64,000 nt of DNA, from contig NZ_KB235898.1 of assembly GCF_000332155.1 (NCBI RefSeq), forward strand, positions 141,674 to 205,673. The letters run 5' to 3'. The stretch is from Kamptonema formosum PCC 6407. Lineage in GTDB: Bacteria; Cyanobacteriota; Cyanobacteriia; Cyanobacteriales; Microcoleaceae. How positions within the stretch are numbered: position 1 is the first letter of the stretch; each line of letters starts with the position of its first letter. Under the pieces are notes generated by a model that searched no databases, was not told the origin of the DNA, and worked only from the letters and a program-made list of their open reading frames with translations. This document shows, piece by piece, positions 55,263 to 64,000 of the stretch. The position numbers and the translations under genes were made by a program.

Positions 55263-56510
55263 ATGAAGATGAACAATCTCGAACTTGAGGCCATCGAATA
55301 CCTAAGAACACCAAGCACAATTCGGGAAAAGTGCGATCGCCTCTTCAATTTGGCTTGCGAAGACAAACTGCGTTATTTTCGCATTGATTTAACCCAATTA
55401 GACAAAGCCGCTAATTATGTCATTGACGTAATCCGCGAACAATATCCCGATTTTAACATCCCATTTCACAGCCGTTGGCGACATTTTGAAGTCGGGGAAA
55501 TACCGCGTATGGCGGAACTAGATAAAATCTTAGCACAACTCACCCCAATTAATAAAGCTAAAGTCAAATTTGACTTAGCAATTATCAGCGTTTTACTCGA
55601 TGCAGGTGCAGGTACAAATTGGGAATATAGCGAACAGGAAACCGGACAAGTTTATCGCCGTTCCGAAGGCTTAGCAGTTGCCAGTTTTCGGATGTTTTGT
55701 CAAGGCATTTTTTCTAGTAATCCCGATTTCCCTTTCCAAGCTGATGCTGTAGCACTTTCTCAGCTAAAATTACAGACATTAGCTACAGGATTACAAGTTA
55801 ATCAAAATAATCATTTAGTTGGTTTAGAAGGTAGACTAGAATTGTTGCAAAGATTAGGAAAAGTTCTCAGCCAAAATCCTCTATTATTTGGGAATGAGAA
55901 TCCGCGTCCTGGGAATTTAGCCCAATATTTGCATGATAGTAAACGCTCAGGAATGATGACGATCGAAGCTGCGGAAGTATTGAGCGCTGTTTTAACAGGT
56001 TTCGGAGAAATTTGGCCAGGAAGATATACCATTTCCGGTGTGAACTTAGGCGATGTTTGGTCACATCCAGCTTTACAGGGACAAAATTTAAGTGATGGCT
56101 ATATACCCTTTCACAAACTTTCTCAATGGTTAACTTACTCCCTATTAGAACCGCTACAAGAACTTGGCTTAGAAGTAATTGCATTAGATGAATTAACAGG
56201 ATTGCCAGAATATCGTAATGGTGGGTTTTGTTTAGATATTGGACTGCTAAAGGTAAAAGATACAGCTATTTTTCAACAAGCTCACTTGCCTGGTTCAGAA
56301 ATCATAGTAGAATGGAGAGCGCTGACTGCCAAATTGTTAGATAAAATTGCCGAACTAATTCGGAAAAAGCTAAACTTAACTACCGCAGAATTGCCGCTAG
56401 TGAAGATTTTACAAGGAGGAACCTGGACTGCGGGAAGGAAAATTGCCGCTGAATTGAGAGTCGGTGGAGTGCCGCCAATTCAGATAGAAAGTGATGGTAC
56501 TGTATTTTAA
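55263..56510 (+). CDS. URC4/Urg3 homologue (DUF1688), uracil catabolism
   Basis: A 415-aa protein of the DUF1688 family, named URC4/Urg3 in fungi, part of the uracil catabolic (URC) pathway. Blocks are AIEYLRTPSTIREKCDRLF, FHSRWRHFEVGEIPRM, DLAIISVLLDAGAGTNWEY, VASFRMFCQGIFS and the C-terminal GGTWTAGRKIAAELR. Biochemical role is not settled. It is followed 54 bases downstream by upp, which is the usual URC partner. ATG 55263 is used because family similarity begins there; an extension to a GTG at 55116 is open. Confidence 0.85.
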   Translation: MKMNNLELEAIEYLRTPSTIREKCDRLFNLACEDKLRYFRIDLTQLDKAANYVIDVIREQYPDFNIPFHSRWRHFEVGEIPRMAELDKILAQLTPINKAKVKFDLAIISVLLDAGAGTNWEYSEQETGQVYRRSEGLAVASFRMFCQGIFSSNPDFPFQADAVALSQLKLQTLATGLQVNQNNHLVGLEGRLELLQRLGKVLSQNPLLFGNENPRPGNLAQYLHDSKRSGMMTIEAAEVLSAVLTGFGEIWPGRYTISGVNLGDVWSHPALQGQNLSDGYIPFHKLSQWLTYSLLEPLQELGLEVIALDELTGLPEYRNGGFCLDIGLLKVKDTAIFQQAHLPGSEIIVEWRALTAKLLDKIAELIRKKLNLTTAELPLVKILQGGTWTAGRKIAAELRVGGVPPIQIESDGTVF

Positions 56511-56564
56511 TCCTAATTCTGAAAAATATTGCTACAGTAGTCCTACTACTAAGATATTGTTAAA

Positions 56565-57200
56565 ATGACTGCAAAAGTTATCGTCATCGATCATCCATTA
56601 GTGCAGCACAAGTTGACGCTTGTGCGCCAAACAAAAATCAGTACGGCAAAATTTCGGCAACTTCTCAAGGAAATGGGAATCTTATTAGCTTATGAAGTAA
56701 CGCGCGACTTGCCACTCAAATATGAGAAAATCCAAACTCCCATCGCCTCAACGATCGCTCCCATGCTAGCCTCGGAAAAGAAAATGGTAATTGTCTCTAT
56801 TATGCGAGCAGGTCAGGGTCTTTTAGATGGTATATTAGAACTAATACCGTCAGCAAGAGTCGGACATATTGGGCTGTATCGTGAGCCTACAACTCTGATG
56901 GCAATTGAATATTATTTTAAGGTTCCCCACGATATCGAACACCGAGATGTGTTAATTGTCGATCCGATGTTAGCAACTGGTAATTCAGCGGTGGCGGCGG
57001 TGGATAGAATTAAAGAAGTTAGCGCCATTTCTATTAAGTTTTTATGCTTGCTCGCGGCACCGGAAGGGATTAAGCACTTCCACGAACAACACCCCGATGT
57101 GCCAATTTACACGGCGGCAATTGACGAAGGTTTAGACGAACACGGTTATATTGTACCGGGCATGGGAGATGCAGGCGATCGCCTTTACGGAACAAAGTGA
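56565..57200 (+). CDS. upp: Uracil phosphoribosyltransferase
   Basis: A 211-aa enzyme that makes UMP from uracil and PRPP. The PRPP loop is [13 protein letters not shown] and the uracil site is [13 protein letters not shown] at the end; [15 protein letters not shown] and YREPTTL are further blocks. In URC clusters such a protein (URC6) works with URC4. It may serve salvage or the URC route, or both. It starts with ATG 56565 behind the URC4 homologue. Confidence 0.93.
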   Translation: MTAKVIVIDHPLVQHKLTLVRQTKISTAKFRQLLKEMGILLAYEVTRDLPLKYEKIQTPIASTIAPMLASEKKMVIVSIMRAGQGLLDGILELIPSARVGHIGLYREPTTLMAIEYYFKVPHDIEHRDVLIVDPMLATGNSAVAAVDRIKEVSAISIKFLCLLAAPEGIKHFHEQHPDVPIYTAAIDEGLDEHGYIVPGMGDAGDRLYGTK

Positions 57201-57221
57201 TTATAGCAACCGCCAAGGCGG

Positions 57222-57256
57222 TTAGGGGTTAGGGGCTAGGGGCTAGGGGCTAGGGA
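57222..57256. repeat. STRR heptad tract, GGGGCTA type
   Basis: Four GGGGCTA heptads after upp. A tight palindrome ACCGCCAAGGCGGT sits before them at 57210-57223. Confidence 0.8.
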
Positions 57257-57327
57257 AAGAAGGGGAAATAGAGGCTACGATGCTTCGATGCTCCGATGCT
57301 CAGGGAAGAAGGGAAAGAGAATAAAAT

Positions 57328-57435
57328 AGGACTTACGCTCATGGTTCCAGAAACCGGGTTTTTGAGAGAATCTGTGGGTCACAACGAAGTATTTTCGTAA
57401 AAAACCCGGTTTCTTTGGTTGGGTGTCTAAGTCCT
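57328..57435. mobile_element. 108-bp MITE-like element
   Basis: Terminal inverted repeats AGGACTTA (57328-57335) and TAAGTCCT (57428-57435). Inner arms AGAAACCGGGTTTTT (57349-57363) and AAAAACCCGGTTTCT (57400-57414) are an exact inverted repeat. No coding capacity. Confidence 0.65.
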
Positions 57436-57455
57436 GTAAAAGTAAGTTCCCTCTT

Positions 57456-57482
57456 CCCTAGCCCCTAGCCCCTAGCCCCTAG
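57456..57482. repeat. STRR heptad tract, CCCCTAG type
   Basis: Three to four CCCCTAG heptads just outside the psbB terminator. Confidence 0.75.
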
Positions 57483-57487
57483 CTATA

Positions 57488-57520
57488 AAAAACCCGGTTC
57501 CTTCAAGAAACCGGGTTTTT
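57488..57520 (-). terminator. psbB rho-independent terminator
   Basis: On the minus strand AAAAACCCGGTT pairs with AACCGGGTTTTT (12 bp, loop 9) 18 bases after the psbB stop, followed by T residues. The stem core is the same as the inner arms of the nearby MITE. Confidence 0.8.
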
Positions 57521-57537
57521 CAGATTCCGACAGAAGT

Positions 57538-59064
57538 TTAAGTTTCCTGTCTGCGAGTCGTAACGTCGCCCAATTTTTGGAACAGACCGAACTCGACTTG
57601 CTCTTCTAGGTCTGGGTCAATTCCAGCAAACACATCCCGGAAGAGGGTGCGGGAACCATGCCAGATATGGCCAAAGAAGAACAGCAAAGCAAAACAAGCG
57701 TGTCCGAAAGTAAACCAACCGCGAGTAGAAGTGCGGAATACCCCGTCAGACTTCAAAGTTTCGCGGTCAAATTCAAACACCTCACCCTTCTGGGCCGCAC
57801 GAGCGTACTTCTTGACATCAACGGGGTTATTCAACGTTTGACCGTTCAATTCTCCACCGTAGAAGCTGACAGTAACGCCAGCTTGCTCGAAGCTATATTT
57901 CGACTCGGCGCGACGGAAGGGGATGTCAGCGCGAACTATCCCATCTTTATCGGTCAGAATAACTGGGAAGTTTTCAAAGAAGTTAGGCAGACGGCGTACC
58001 GACAATTCCCGACCTTCACTGTCTTTGAACACGGCATGGCCCAGCCAACCTTTAGCAATGCCATCGCCTTTGTTCATTGGGCCAGCACGGAACAGACCGC
58101 CTTTAGCGGGGCTATTACCTACGTAGTCGTAGAAAGCTAGCTTCTCAGGAATTTGCTCGTAAGCTTGCTGAGCGCTGCCACCGTTAGCAATGGTAGTTTG
58201 GGCTCGGCGTTGAATTTCCTGCTGGAAATAATTACTATCCCATTGATAGCGAGTTGGCCCAAATAGCTCGATGGGAGTAGCGGCGGAACCGTACCACATC
58301 GTACCAGCCACGATGAAAGCGGCGAAGAAGACGGCAGCGATACTACTGGATAGTACCGTTTCGATGTTACCCATCCGTAGGGCTTTGTAGAGCCGTTCGG
58401 GAGGACGAACAGTTAAGTGGAACAGTCCAGCAATCACGCCTACGACTCCAGCAGCAATGTGGTGGGCCACGATGCCACCAGGGTTGAAGGGGTCAAATCC
58501 TTCTGGGCCCCAGGCTGGCGCGACGGCTTGGACGTGACCGGTTAAACCGTAGGGGTCAGAGACCCACATTCCGGGCCCGAAGAGACCCGATAGGTGGAAG
58601 GCTCCGAAGCCAAAGCAGAGTAGACCGGACAAGAACAGGTGAATGCCGAACATTTTCGGCAAGTCGAGAGCTGGTTCGCCAGTGCGAGGGTCTCTGAAGA
58701 GTTCTAAATCCCAGTAAACCCAGTGCCAGACGGCGGCGAGGAATAGTAGACCGGACAGGATGATGTGAGCGGCGGCAACGCCTTCAAAAGACCAAATGCC
58801 TGCATCTGCGGCACTTTCGCCGGTGATGCTCCAACCGCCCCAAGATTTGGTCACGCCCAAGCGAGCCATGAATGGCAGGACGAACATTCCCTGCCGCCAC
58901 ATGGGGTTAAGGACGGGATCGCTCGGATCGAAAATTGCTAGTTCGTAGAGGGCCATTGAGCCCGACCAGCCTGCCACGAGGGCAGTGTGCATGAGGTGTA
59001 CTGAAATCAATCGACCTGGATCATTCAAGACGACTGTGTGTACGCGATACCAGGGTAGTCCCAT
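57538..59064 (-). CDS. psbB: Photosystem II CP47 chlorophyll-binding protein
   Basis: A 508-aa protein of exactly the usual CP47 length. It starts [18 protein letters not shown] and holds six membrane helices with conserved chlorophyll-binding His, for example [15 protein letters not shown] and [13 protein letters not shown], plus the large lumenal loop. It is an inner antenna subunit of PSII in the thylakoid. TTTGGAGGAGCGTAGTCA gives a strong Shine-Dalgarno before ATG 59064. No psbT gene follows; a terminator and repeats do. Confidence 0.99.
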   Translation of the reverse strand: MGLPWYRVHTVVLNDPGRLISVHLMHTALVAGWSGSMALYELAIFDPSDPVLNPMWRQGMFVLPFMARLGVTKSWGGWSITGESAADAGIWSFEGVAAAHIILSGLLFLAAVWHWVYWDLELFRDPRTGEPALDLPKMFGIHLFLSGLLCFGFGAFHLSGLFGPGMWVSDPYGLTGHVQAVAPAWGPEGFDPFNPGGIVAHHIAAGVVGVIAGLFHLTVRPPERLYKALRMGNIETVLSSSIAAVFFAAFIVAGTMWYGSAATPIELFGPTRYQWDSNYFQQEIQRRAQTTIANGGSAQQAYEQIPEKLAFYDYVGNSPAKGGLFRAGPMNKGDGIAKGWLGHAVFKDSEGRELSVRRLPNFFENFPVILTDKDGIVRADIPFRRAESKYSFEQAGVTVSFYGGELNGQTLNNPVDVKKYARAAQKGEVFEFDRETLKSDGVFRTSTRGWFTFGHACFALLFFFGHIWHGSRTLFRDVFAGIDPDLEEQVEFGLFQKLGDVTTRRQET

Positions 59065-59266
59065 TGACTACGCTCCTCCAAAGGTGAGAGATGTTTATTT
59101 TGACTTTGACAGCTTTTCAGCTTTTTATTAAGCCGCCGGCGCTTGCTGTCTTTTTGTCTGGGTGTAGTATTACCTAGACTTGGGGATGGTAAGACGCGGG
59201 AGGCATAAAAATGAAAGTTATTTAAAGAAGTGTATCGAGTGTTAGAACCGATTGCAATATTCTGAG

Positions 59267-59596
59267 CTACATCAAGTGGGGATTGCCGATCTGACATCGG
59301 GCTTCGATCGAGCACAAGCGTTCGAGGACTTGCTCGGCAGCGATCAGGCGGGTGAGTACGACGTTACCGATATTTTTGGTGGGATCGCTTTCTAGGAGCG
59401 GGGCTGTGGGTTTTACTTCTACCATGAGTACGGCTTCTTCTACGCGGTAGAGCCACATTTTCTCGTTTTGATCCCAGAGGCAGAGATTGAGTTTCTCTAT
59501 GTCGGGCGATCGCCTCCAGGCAGTTTCGCTCCACAAGCCGCCAACTCCCCAGACGCGCCCGACCGTCCACCCTTCAGATAGAAAAAAGTATTTCAC
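59267..59596 (-). CDS. Conserved cyanobacterial hypothetical protein
   Basis: A 109-aa protein starting with GTG 59596. Blocks are MKYFFLSEGWTVGRVW, LNLCLWDQNEKMWLYRVE and AVLMVEVKPTA, then VLTRLIAAEQVLERL near the end. It looks like a small beta-sheet protein, soluble. Function unknown; sequence is typical of genes found in most cyanobacteria. It lies upstream of psbB in the same direction, about 200 bases away, so some read-through is possible. Confidence 0.75.
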   Translation of the reverse strand: MKYFFLSEGWTVGRVWGVGGLWSETAWRRSPDIEKLNLCLWDQNEKMWLYRVEEAVLMVEVKPTAPLLESDPTKNIGNVVLTRLIAAEQVLERLCSIEARCQIGNPHLM

Positions 59597-59809
59597 GAAC
59601 TTAACTAGGTACGGTTACTTAGAATGTGGTGTTTAGGATAGCGCGAAATGGGGCTTTGAGGGGATTGGTTGTTGAGGATGTTTGAGGGGTTGGGGTGTGT
59701 GCGATCGTTTAAGCAACCTAATATCTCGACTTACTGAATACAGAGGAGCTTTACTGGCCAATGAATTACTTAACACTAAGAATTTGCCTCCGCTGTTGCA
59801 ATATGCTTG

Positions 59810-60391
59810 TTAGCCTGTGGTTTTGCAATCAGTGGAAGGCAAAAAGCAAGAATTATATAAATTCATTGCTACACCTACAACACCACCATATAAGCGTTTG
59901 CCGCCTCTTATTGCTGCTTCCTCTGCTGCCTGATATAAAGTGGCGTAATTAACACCATCTTCTGGATAGAAAGCTACCCCACAGGATACTGTCAGCGGAC
60001 AATGAACTTCTACATAACTAAAATCAGGCATAATAAAGAACCTTCGCAATGGTGGAAGGTGAGAAAAATTTTGATTAACTGCCTCACAGAGCTGCATTGC
60101 TATTGAGACAACTTCCGCCATCTTCGAGTCAGCTATAAAAATAACAAACTCATCTCCACCAGCTCTAAAAACATCAATATCATCCGGTAAATTTTGGTTG
60201 ATCAAGTTAGTAATCTGTCTCAGTTTTTCATCGCCTTCAAGATGACCATAGCAATCATTGAAATATATGAATCCATCTATATCGATCAGGATCATTCCAA
60301 ATCGCGCTCGATTTCCAGCATATTGCTCGAAGCGAGTTTGTATCAGTTCTTGATTTCCCAATCCGGTCAAGCGATCGCGATTCGATGTCAT
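59810..60391 (-). CDS. GGDEF-domain diguanylate cyclase
   Basis: A 193-aa stand-alone GGDEF protein. RLTGLGNQELIQTRFE, LIDIDGFIYFNDCYGH and RAGGDEFVIF keep the active-site motif and metal Asp. The RxxD inhibitory site is absent (LPDD at that position), so product feedback should not apply. No sensor or membrane domain is present. The C-terminal part ends in an unusual tail (NLYNSCFLPS). It is divergent from mnmG. Confidence 0.88.
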   Translation of the reverse strand: MTSNRDRLTGLGNQELIQTRFEQYAGNRARFGMILIDIDGFIYFNDCYGHLEGDEKLRQITNLINQNLPDDIDVFRAGGDEFVIFIADSKMAEVVSIAMQLCEAVNQNFSHLPPLRRFFIMPDFSYVEVHCPLTVSCGVAFYPEDGVNYATLYQAAEEAAIRGGKRLYGGVVGVAMNLYNSCFLPSTDCKTTG

Positions 60392-60491
60392 GGAAGAAAA
60401 GTTTCAGGAAAGGTGAACGACTAAGGGAATACCACAAATATCAGTATAACTGCTAAAATGAAACATGAGTCCTAGCAACTCAACCTAAACC

Positions 60492-62396
60492 ATGACCAGA
60501 AAAGCCCTCCCAGAATTCCAAGACCACTTCGACATCATTGTAGTAGGTGCCGGACACTCAGGCTGCGAAGCCGCCCTCGCCGCCGCCCGCCTCAATTGTC
60601 GCACCCTATTACTAACCCTAAATCTCGATAAAATTGCCTGGCAACCTTGCAATCCAGCCGTCGGTGGCCCCGCTAAAACTCAACTGACAAATGAAGTCGA
60701 TGCACTAGGTGGAGAAATCGGCAAAATGGCCGATCGCACTTACTTACAAAAACGCATTCTTAACTCCTCACGCGGCCCCGCAGTTTGGGCATTACGCGCT
60801 CAAACTGATAAGCGTGAATATGCCGCTGTAATGAAGAATATTGTCGAAAATCAAGACAATTTAAGCATCCGCGAAAGCATGGTGACAGACTTAGTTTTAG
60901 GCGCTAATGATGAAATTATTGGTGTCGAAACTTATTTCGGTGTCGCCTTTGGATGTAAAGCAGTTATTCTCACTACTGGCACATTTTTGGGTGGCATTAT
61001 TTGGGTGGGAAATAAGTCAATGCCAGCGGGACGTGCAGGTGAATTCGCCGCCGTTGGTTTAACTGAAACTCTCAACAAACTAGGCTTTGAAACTGGAAGA
61101 TTAAAAACTGGAACTCCCGCCAGAGTAGACAAACGTTCCCTCAATTACACTAACCTCGAACCCCAACCCGGTGATGCCGATGTTCGCTGGTTTAGTTTCG
61201 ATCCAGATGTTTGGATAGAACGGGAACAAATGCCTTGCTATCTCACCCGCACTACTCCAGAAACCCATAGATTAATTAGAGAAAATTTACACCTTTCTCC
61301 TGTTTACGGCGGCTGGGTAGATGCGAAGGGCCCGCGTTATTGTCCTAGCATTGAAGATAAAATTGTCCGCTTTGCAGATAAGGACAGCCATCAGATATTT
61401 ATTGAACCCGAAGGTCGTGATATTCCTGAGTTGTACATCCAGGGATTTTCTACTGGTTTACCTGAAAATTTACAGTTACAAATGTTACGAACTCTTCCGG
61501 GTTTAGAAAATTGTGTAATGTTACGGCCAGCCTATGCGGTGGAATACGATTATTTACCAGCAACTCAGTGTTTTCCCACCTTGATGACTAAAAAAATTGA
61601 GGGGTTATTTTGTGCAGGCCAAGTTAACGGGACAACGGGATATGAGGAAGCAGCAGCGCAGGGAATTGTTGCCGGGGTTAATGCTGCCAGATTTGTCAAT
61701 CATCAAGAAATGATTGTTTTTCCCCGCGAGCACAGTTACCTGGGTACGCTAATTGATGATTTGTGTACCAAAGACCTACGGGAACCTTATCGGATGCTCA
61801 CTTCTCGGTCTGAATATCGGTTATTATTGCGTTCGGATAATGCGGATCAACGTCTCACTCCTTTGGGCCGGGAAATTGGTTTGATTGATGACCGTCGTTG
61901 GGAGTTATTTCAACGGAAACAAGCCAATATTATCGCTGAAAAGGAACGGCTTTACTCGACGCGGGTGAAGGAAGGTGAGGAAGTAGGTAAGGCGATTTTA
62001 GCTGATATGCAGCAAAGTATTAAGGGTTCAATTACTTTGGCAGATTTGTTACGCCGTCCGGGTTTCCATTATGAGGATTTGGAACGCTATAATTTAGCTA
62101 ATTCTAATTTGGAGTTGGCTGAGAAAGAAGGGGCAGAAATTGATATTAAATATTCTGGCTACCTGCAACGCCAACAACATCAGATTGACCAAGTTAGCAA
62201 ACACGAACATCGCCAGTTACCGCCGGATTTGGATTATATGACCATTGAAACTCTCTCGAAGGAGTCGCGGGAAAAGTTGGCAACGGTGAAGCCGTTAACT
62301 ATTGGTCAAGCGGCGAGAATTGGCGGGGTGAATCCGGCTGATGTGACGGCGTTGTTGATTTATTTGGAAATGCGATCGCGTGTTTTGGCAGGATAA
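60492..62396 (+). CDS. mnmG: tRNA uridine-5-carboxymethylaminomethyl modification enzyme MnmG
   Basis: A 634-aa FAD enzyme that, with MnmE, modifies wobble uridine in tRNA. FAD site [17 protein letters not shown] at the N-terminus; [39 protein letters not shown] and [15 protein letters not shown] follow; the C-terminal helical domain binds MnmE. Length and order are standard. It is a single gene, divergent from the GGDEF gene; mnmE is not in the window. Confidence 0.97.
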   Translation: MTRKALPEFQDHFDIIVVGAGHSGCEAALAAARLNCRTLLLTLNLDKIAWQPCNPAVGGPAKTQLTNEVDALGGEIGKMADRTYLQKRILNSSRGPAVWALRAQTDKREYAAVMKNIVENQDNLSIRESMVTDLVLGANDEIIGVETYFGVAFGCKAVILTTGTFLGGIIWVGNKSMPAGRAGEFAAVGLTETLNKLGFETGRLKTGTPARVDKRSLNYTNLEPQPGDADVRWFSFDPDVWIEREQMPCYLTRTTPETHRLIRENLHLSPVYGGWVDAKGPRYCPSIEDKIVRFADKDSHQIFIEPEGRDIPELYIQGFSTGLPENLQLQMLRTLPGLENCVMLRPAYAVEYDYLPATQCFPTLMTKKIEGLFCAGQVNGTTGYEEAAAQGIVAGVNAARFVNHQEMIVFPREHSYLGTLIDDLCTKDLREPYRMLTSRSEYRLLLRSDNADQRLTPLGREIGLIDDRRWELFQRKQANIIAEKERLYSTRVKEGEEVGKAILADMQQSIKGSITLADLLRRPGFHYEDLERYNLANSNLELAEKEGAEIDIKYSGYLQRQQHQIDQVSKHEHRQLPPDLDYMTIETLSKESREKLATVKPLTIGQAARIGGVNPADVTALLIYLEMRSRVLAG

Positions 62397-62470
62397 TTAT
62401 CTCAACAGGCTGCTATGGTGGGAAAAGAAAAGTAATACTAAATCCGGGTTTGATATCCTTTTTATCATGC

Positions 62471-62519
62471 GGCGATTGAAATCGCTACTATACAAACTAA
62501 GTCCGAGCTAAGAGGGACT
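62471..62519 (-). repeat. Two-hairpin intergenic repeat, copy 5
   Basis: On the minus strand AGTCC-loop-GGACT, then TAGTTTGTATAGT, then AGCGATTTCAATCGCC. Stem 1 has a larger loop than in the other copies. It follows mnmG. Confidence 0.7.
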
Positions 62520-62570
62520 AAAGAATAAAGGGGATATTTAAGCCGGATTTGGTATAATTATTGGTTTACC

Positions 62571-63065
62571 TCACTGAGCAGAGGAAGGGGGAATAATCTC
62601 AATACCATACTTAGGTGCAGTAGACATAATTTTTTCCAAATCTGTAGGACTTAAAGATGGTGCAGAACCAACCTGACTATCTGTTGACTTTCCGACTTCT
62701 GCCACAAACTTCTCAAATCCTGCTGGAGTCACCCAAACGAGCATTTTTGCAGGCACAGAGCTAGTATTAGTAAAGCGATGAAGCTGACCTTTTGGCGAGT
62801 AGAGAAAAGTGCCTGCTGTTGCTACAATAGTTTGTTCATCAAGTTGAAATTCTAGCGAACCTTCTTGAACATAAAACGATTCATTTTCCCGACTGTGCCG
62901 ATGAGGGGGTGCACCGCCACCCTGTGGAGAAACAATTACTTCACACAGAGCATAAGCCTGACCTGTTTCTTCACCCACGACTTTAAAAGTATATAAGTCA
63001 CCATTTAACCAGTAGGAAACTCCTTGTCCTGGTTGCAGAAAAATTCCTTGTGGATCTAGAGTCAT
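62571..63065 (-). CDS. Cupin-domain protein
   Basis: A 164-aa protein with a single cupin. Metal site residues are in PPHRHSRENESFYVQEGSL (His-x-His, Glu) and GQLHRFTN (His). It may be a dioxygenase, isomerase or sugar-binding protein; the substrate cannot be told. Three ATG codons occur in a row; GGGAGA seven bases before the third (63065) decides it. The frame is open to 63170. It is a single gene next to a tRNA. Confidence 0.82.
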   Translation of the reverse strand: MTLDPQGIFLQPGQGVSYWLNGDLYTFKVVGEETGQAYALCEVIVSPQGGGAPPHRHSRENESFYVQEGSLEFQLDEQTIVATAGTFLYSPKGQLHRFTNTSSVPAKMLVWVTPAGFEKFVAEVGKSTDSQVGSAPSLSPTDLEKIMSTAPKYGIEIIPPSSAQ

Positions 63066-63310
63066 CATCATTCTCCCGTTAATTGCATATAATTTATCAG
63101 TTAGCGTAGCGATTGGATAAATAAAAGAAGCTTCCTGAAAAAAAGCGGGTTTTGGCCGCCTTGTCACCAATGAGTTCGCTTACCTGACTTCTGCGATACT
63201 TTCAATTGCGATCGCCTAGCAAAGTATAAACTTGAAAGTATAAACTTGCTATTGCGGCAAAGTTATGCTTAAAGCCACACTGGAAAAATTGCTGTGCAAT
63301 TAAATTTTAA

Positions 63311-63383
63311 TGGAGCTAAGCGGGCTCGAACCGCTGACCCCTACAATGCCATTGTAGTGCTCTACCAACTGAGCTATAGCCCC
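63311..63383 (-). tRNA. tRNA-Ala (anticodon GGC)
   Basis: The minus strand gives a full cloverleaf: acceptor GGGGCTA/TAGCTCC, D-arm with CTCAGTTGGTAGAGC, anticodon stem CTACA/TGTAG with loop ATGGCAT (anticodon GGC), and T-arm GCGGTTCGAGCCCGC. Discriminator A is present and CCA is not encoded. Confidence 0.95.
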
Positions 63384-63537
63384 TTTCTTTCACCGTTTTT
63401 CACAATACCTCGATTTACTAACATTTGTCAAGTGTCTCCACAAAATTATTTTTTTTGCTTTCCCTTGTTTACCATTAACCCAAGGCTTTGCCAACAAGCT
63501 GTGCTAAGTGACAATGCGCTGAAAATTGGAAAATAAA

Positions 63538-63618
63538 CGCCAATCCCTAGAAATACAAATAAGAATGATTGGAGAACCTAAGCGCCAATCCCTAAAAATA
63601 CGAATAAGAATGATTGGA
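63538..63618. repeat. Direct repeat that duplicates a gene tail
   Basis: CGCCAATCCCTA..AATACRAATAAGAATGATTGGA occurs at 63538-63573 and 63583-63618 with three differences. The second copy codes for the last residues of the 70-aa gene. Confidence 0.8.
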
Positions 63619-63804
63619 CATTTGGGTTAAATGAACCAGACAAGACCCCATTAGGAAATAAACCACTACTAGCCCCGCAGCCGACATCGCTACTAAAGTG
63701 CCAGCCAGCATCAGAGAAAATTCGCGGTGCGCGATCGCTTCCTGCATCAGGTGCAAAGACCAGGCAACTAAGGCAACATCAATTATTAGAATAGGAACTA
63801 GCAT
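63592..63804 (-). CDS. Small two-helix membrane protein
   Basis: A 70-aa protein: MLVPILIIDVALVAWSLHL and a second hydrophobic helix (LVAMSAAGLVVVYFLMGSCL) separated by HREFSLML. It ends MSNHSYSYF, coded by a direct repeat. I do not recognise the family. It may be a small subunit or regulator in the membrane. It is monocistronic; an AT-rich leader lies upstream. Confidence 0.65.
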   Translation of the reverse strand: MLVPILIIDVALVAWSLHLMQEAIAHREFSLMLAGTLVAMSAAGLVVVYFLMGSCLVHLTQMSNHSYSYF

Positions 63805-63882
63805 AGTTACAATTTGTAACAGTTTGTTCTATTCTAGCAAAGTTTCCGCAAGCGTGTGAATGTGCTGACACAGTAAATTTAC

Positions 63883-64000
63883 GGAGCGGGGGAGATGGGG
63901 AGCGGGGGAGCGGGGGAGCAGGGGAGATGGGGAGCGGGGGAGCAGGGGAGCGGGGAGCGGGGAGCAGGGGAGATGGGGAGCAGGGGAGATGGGGGAGATG
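63883..64000. repeat. STRR heptad tract, GGGGAGC type
   Basis: GGGGAGC and GGGGAGAT units run to the window edge. Confidence 0.9.

Noticed and set aside
59025..59315. Minus-strand 96-codon frame over the psbB start
   Set aside because: It reads through the psbB leader and its Shine-Dalgarno in another frame, with no recognisable protein blocks.
63294..63536. Plus-strand 80-codon frame
   Set aside because: It runs antisense through the tRNA-Ala gene.

Overview
This 64 kb window is chromosomal DNA from a filamentous cyanobacterium, most likely of the Oscillatoriales (Oscillatoria/Microcoleus/Kamptonema type). The evidence is psbB (photosystem II CP47), ftrV (ferredoxin-thioredoxin reductase), cyanophycin genes, a carotenoid oxidation pair, a phytochrome-like GAF regulator, very many HIP1 octamers (GCGATCGC) and long tracts of heptanucleotide repeats (STRR) between genes. 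The order-level call is inference; no 16S rRNA gene is present.

Left part (1-10 kb): a very large membrane sensor histidine kinase (seven PAS and two GAF domains, cut by the window edge), a small degenerate receiver protein, and a 620-aa REC-wHTH-HPt-REC-REC regulator. An alpha/beta hydrolase and a YyaL-type thioredoxin-domain protein follow. 10-19 kb: a 2TM protein, an NB-ARC ATPase with a vMAP-type N-terminus but no WD40 repeats, a PEP-CTERM exported protein, a Panacea-domain toxin-antitoxin pair, and a truncated cyanophycin synthetase of the CphA2 type divergent from cyanophycinase cphB. 19-25 kb: BON, DUF2294, response regulator and DUF2267 genes, then a bilin-type GAF/GGDEF/EAL protein.

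25-38 kb: an esterase, DUF2555, coaBC, two tandem copies of a HigBA-like toxin-antitoxin module, a Rieske oxygenase next to a Rieske/FAD carotenoid desaturase-like protein (candidate cruH/cruE of synechoxanthin synthesis), a TPR protein divergent from a phytase-family esterase-like lipoprotein, and an NfeD/SPFH pair. 38-47 kb: PP2C phosphatase with zinc ribbon and membrane anchor, ftrV, a YdcF protein, 1-Cys peroxiredoxin, two tandem Uma2 genes, an orphan polymorphic-toxin tip with its probable immunity gene, and cysteine synthase. 47-64 kb: a prepilin-like protein, glgB, a decayed tnpB, a GST, a small lipoprotein, an FtsL-like gene with ftsI, a uracil-catabolism pair (URC4 homologue and upp), psbB, a GGDEF protein, mnmG, a cupin, and tRNA-Ala(GGC).

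Most genes look monocistronic or in pairs. The gaps carry at least three repeat classes: heptad STRR tracts, a two-hairpin element in five copies whose stems covary, and MITE-like palindromes. I see no CRISPR array, prophage or intact insertion sequence. The least explained items are the orphan toxin tip, the 32-aa membrane peptide near 18.9 kb, a possible short RNA near 52.2 kb, and the unexplained in-frame coding tail before the URC4 gene.
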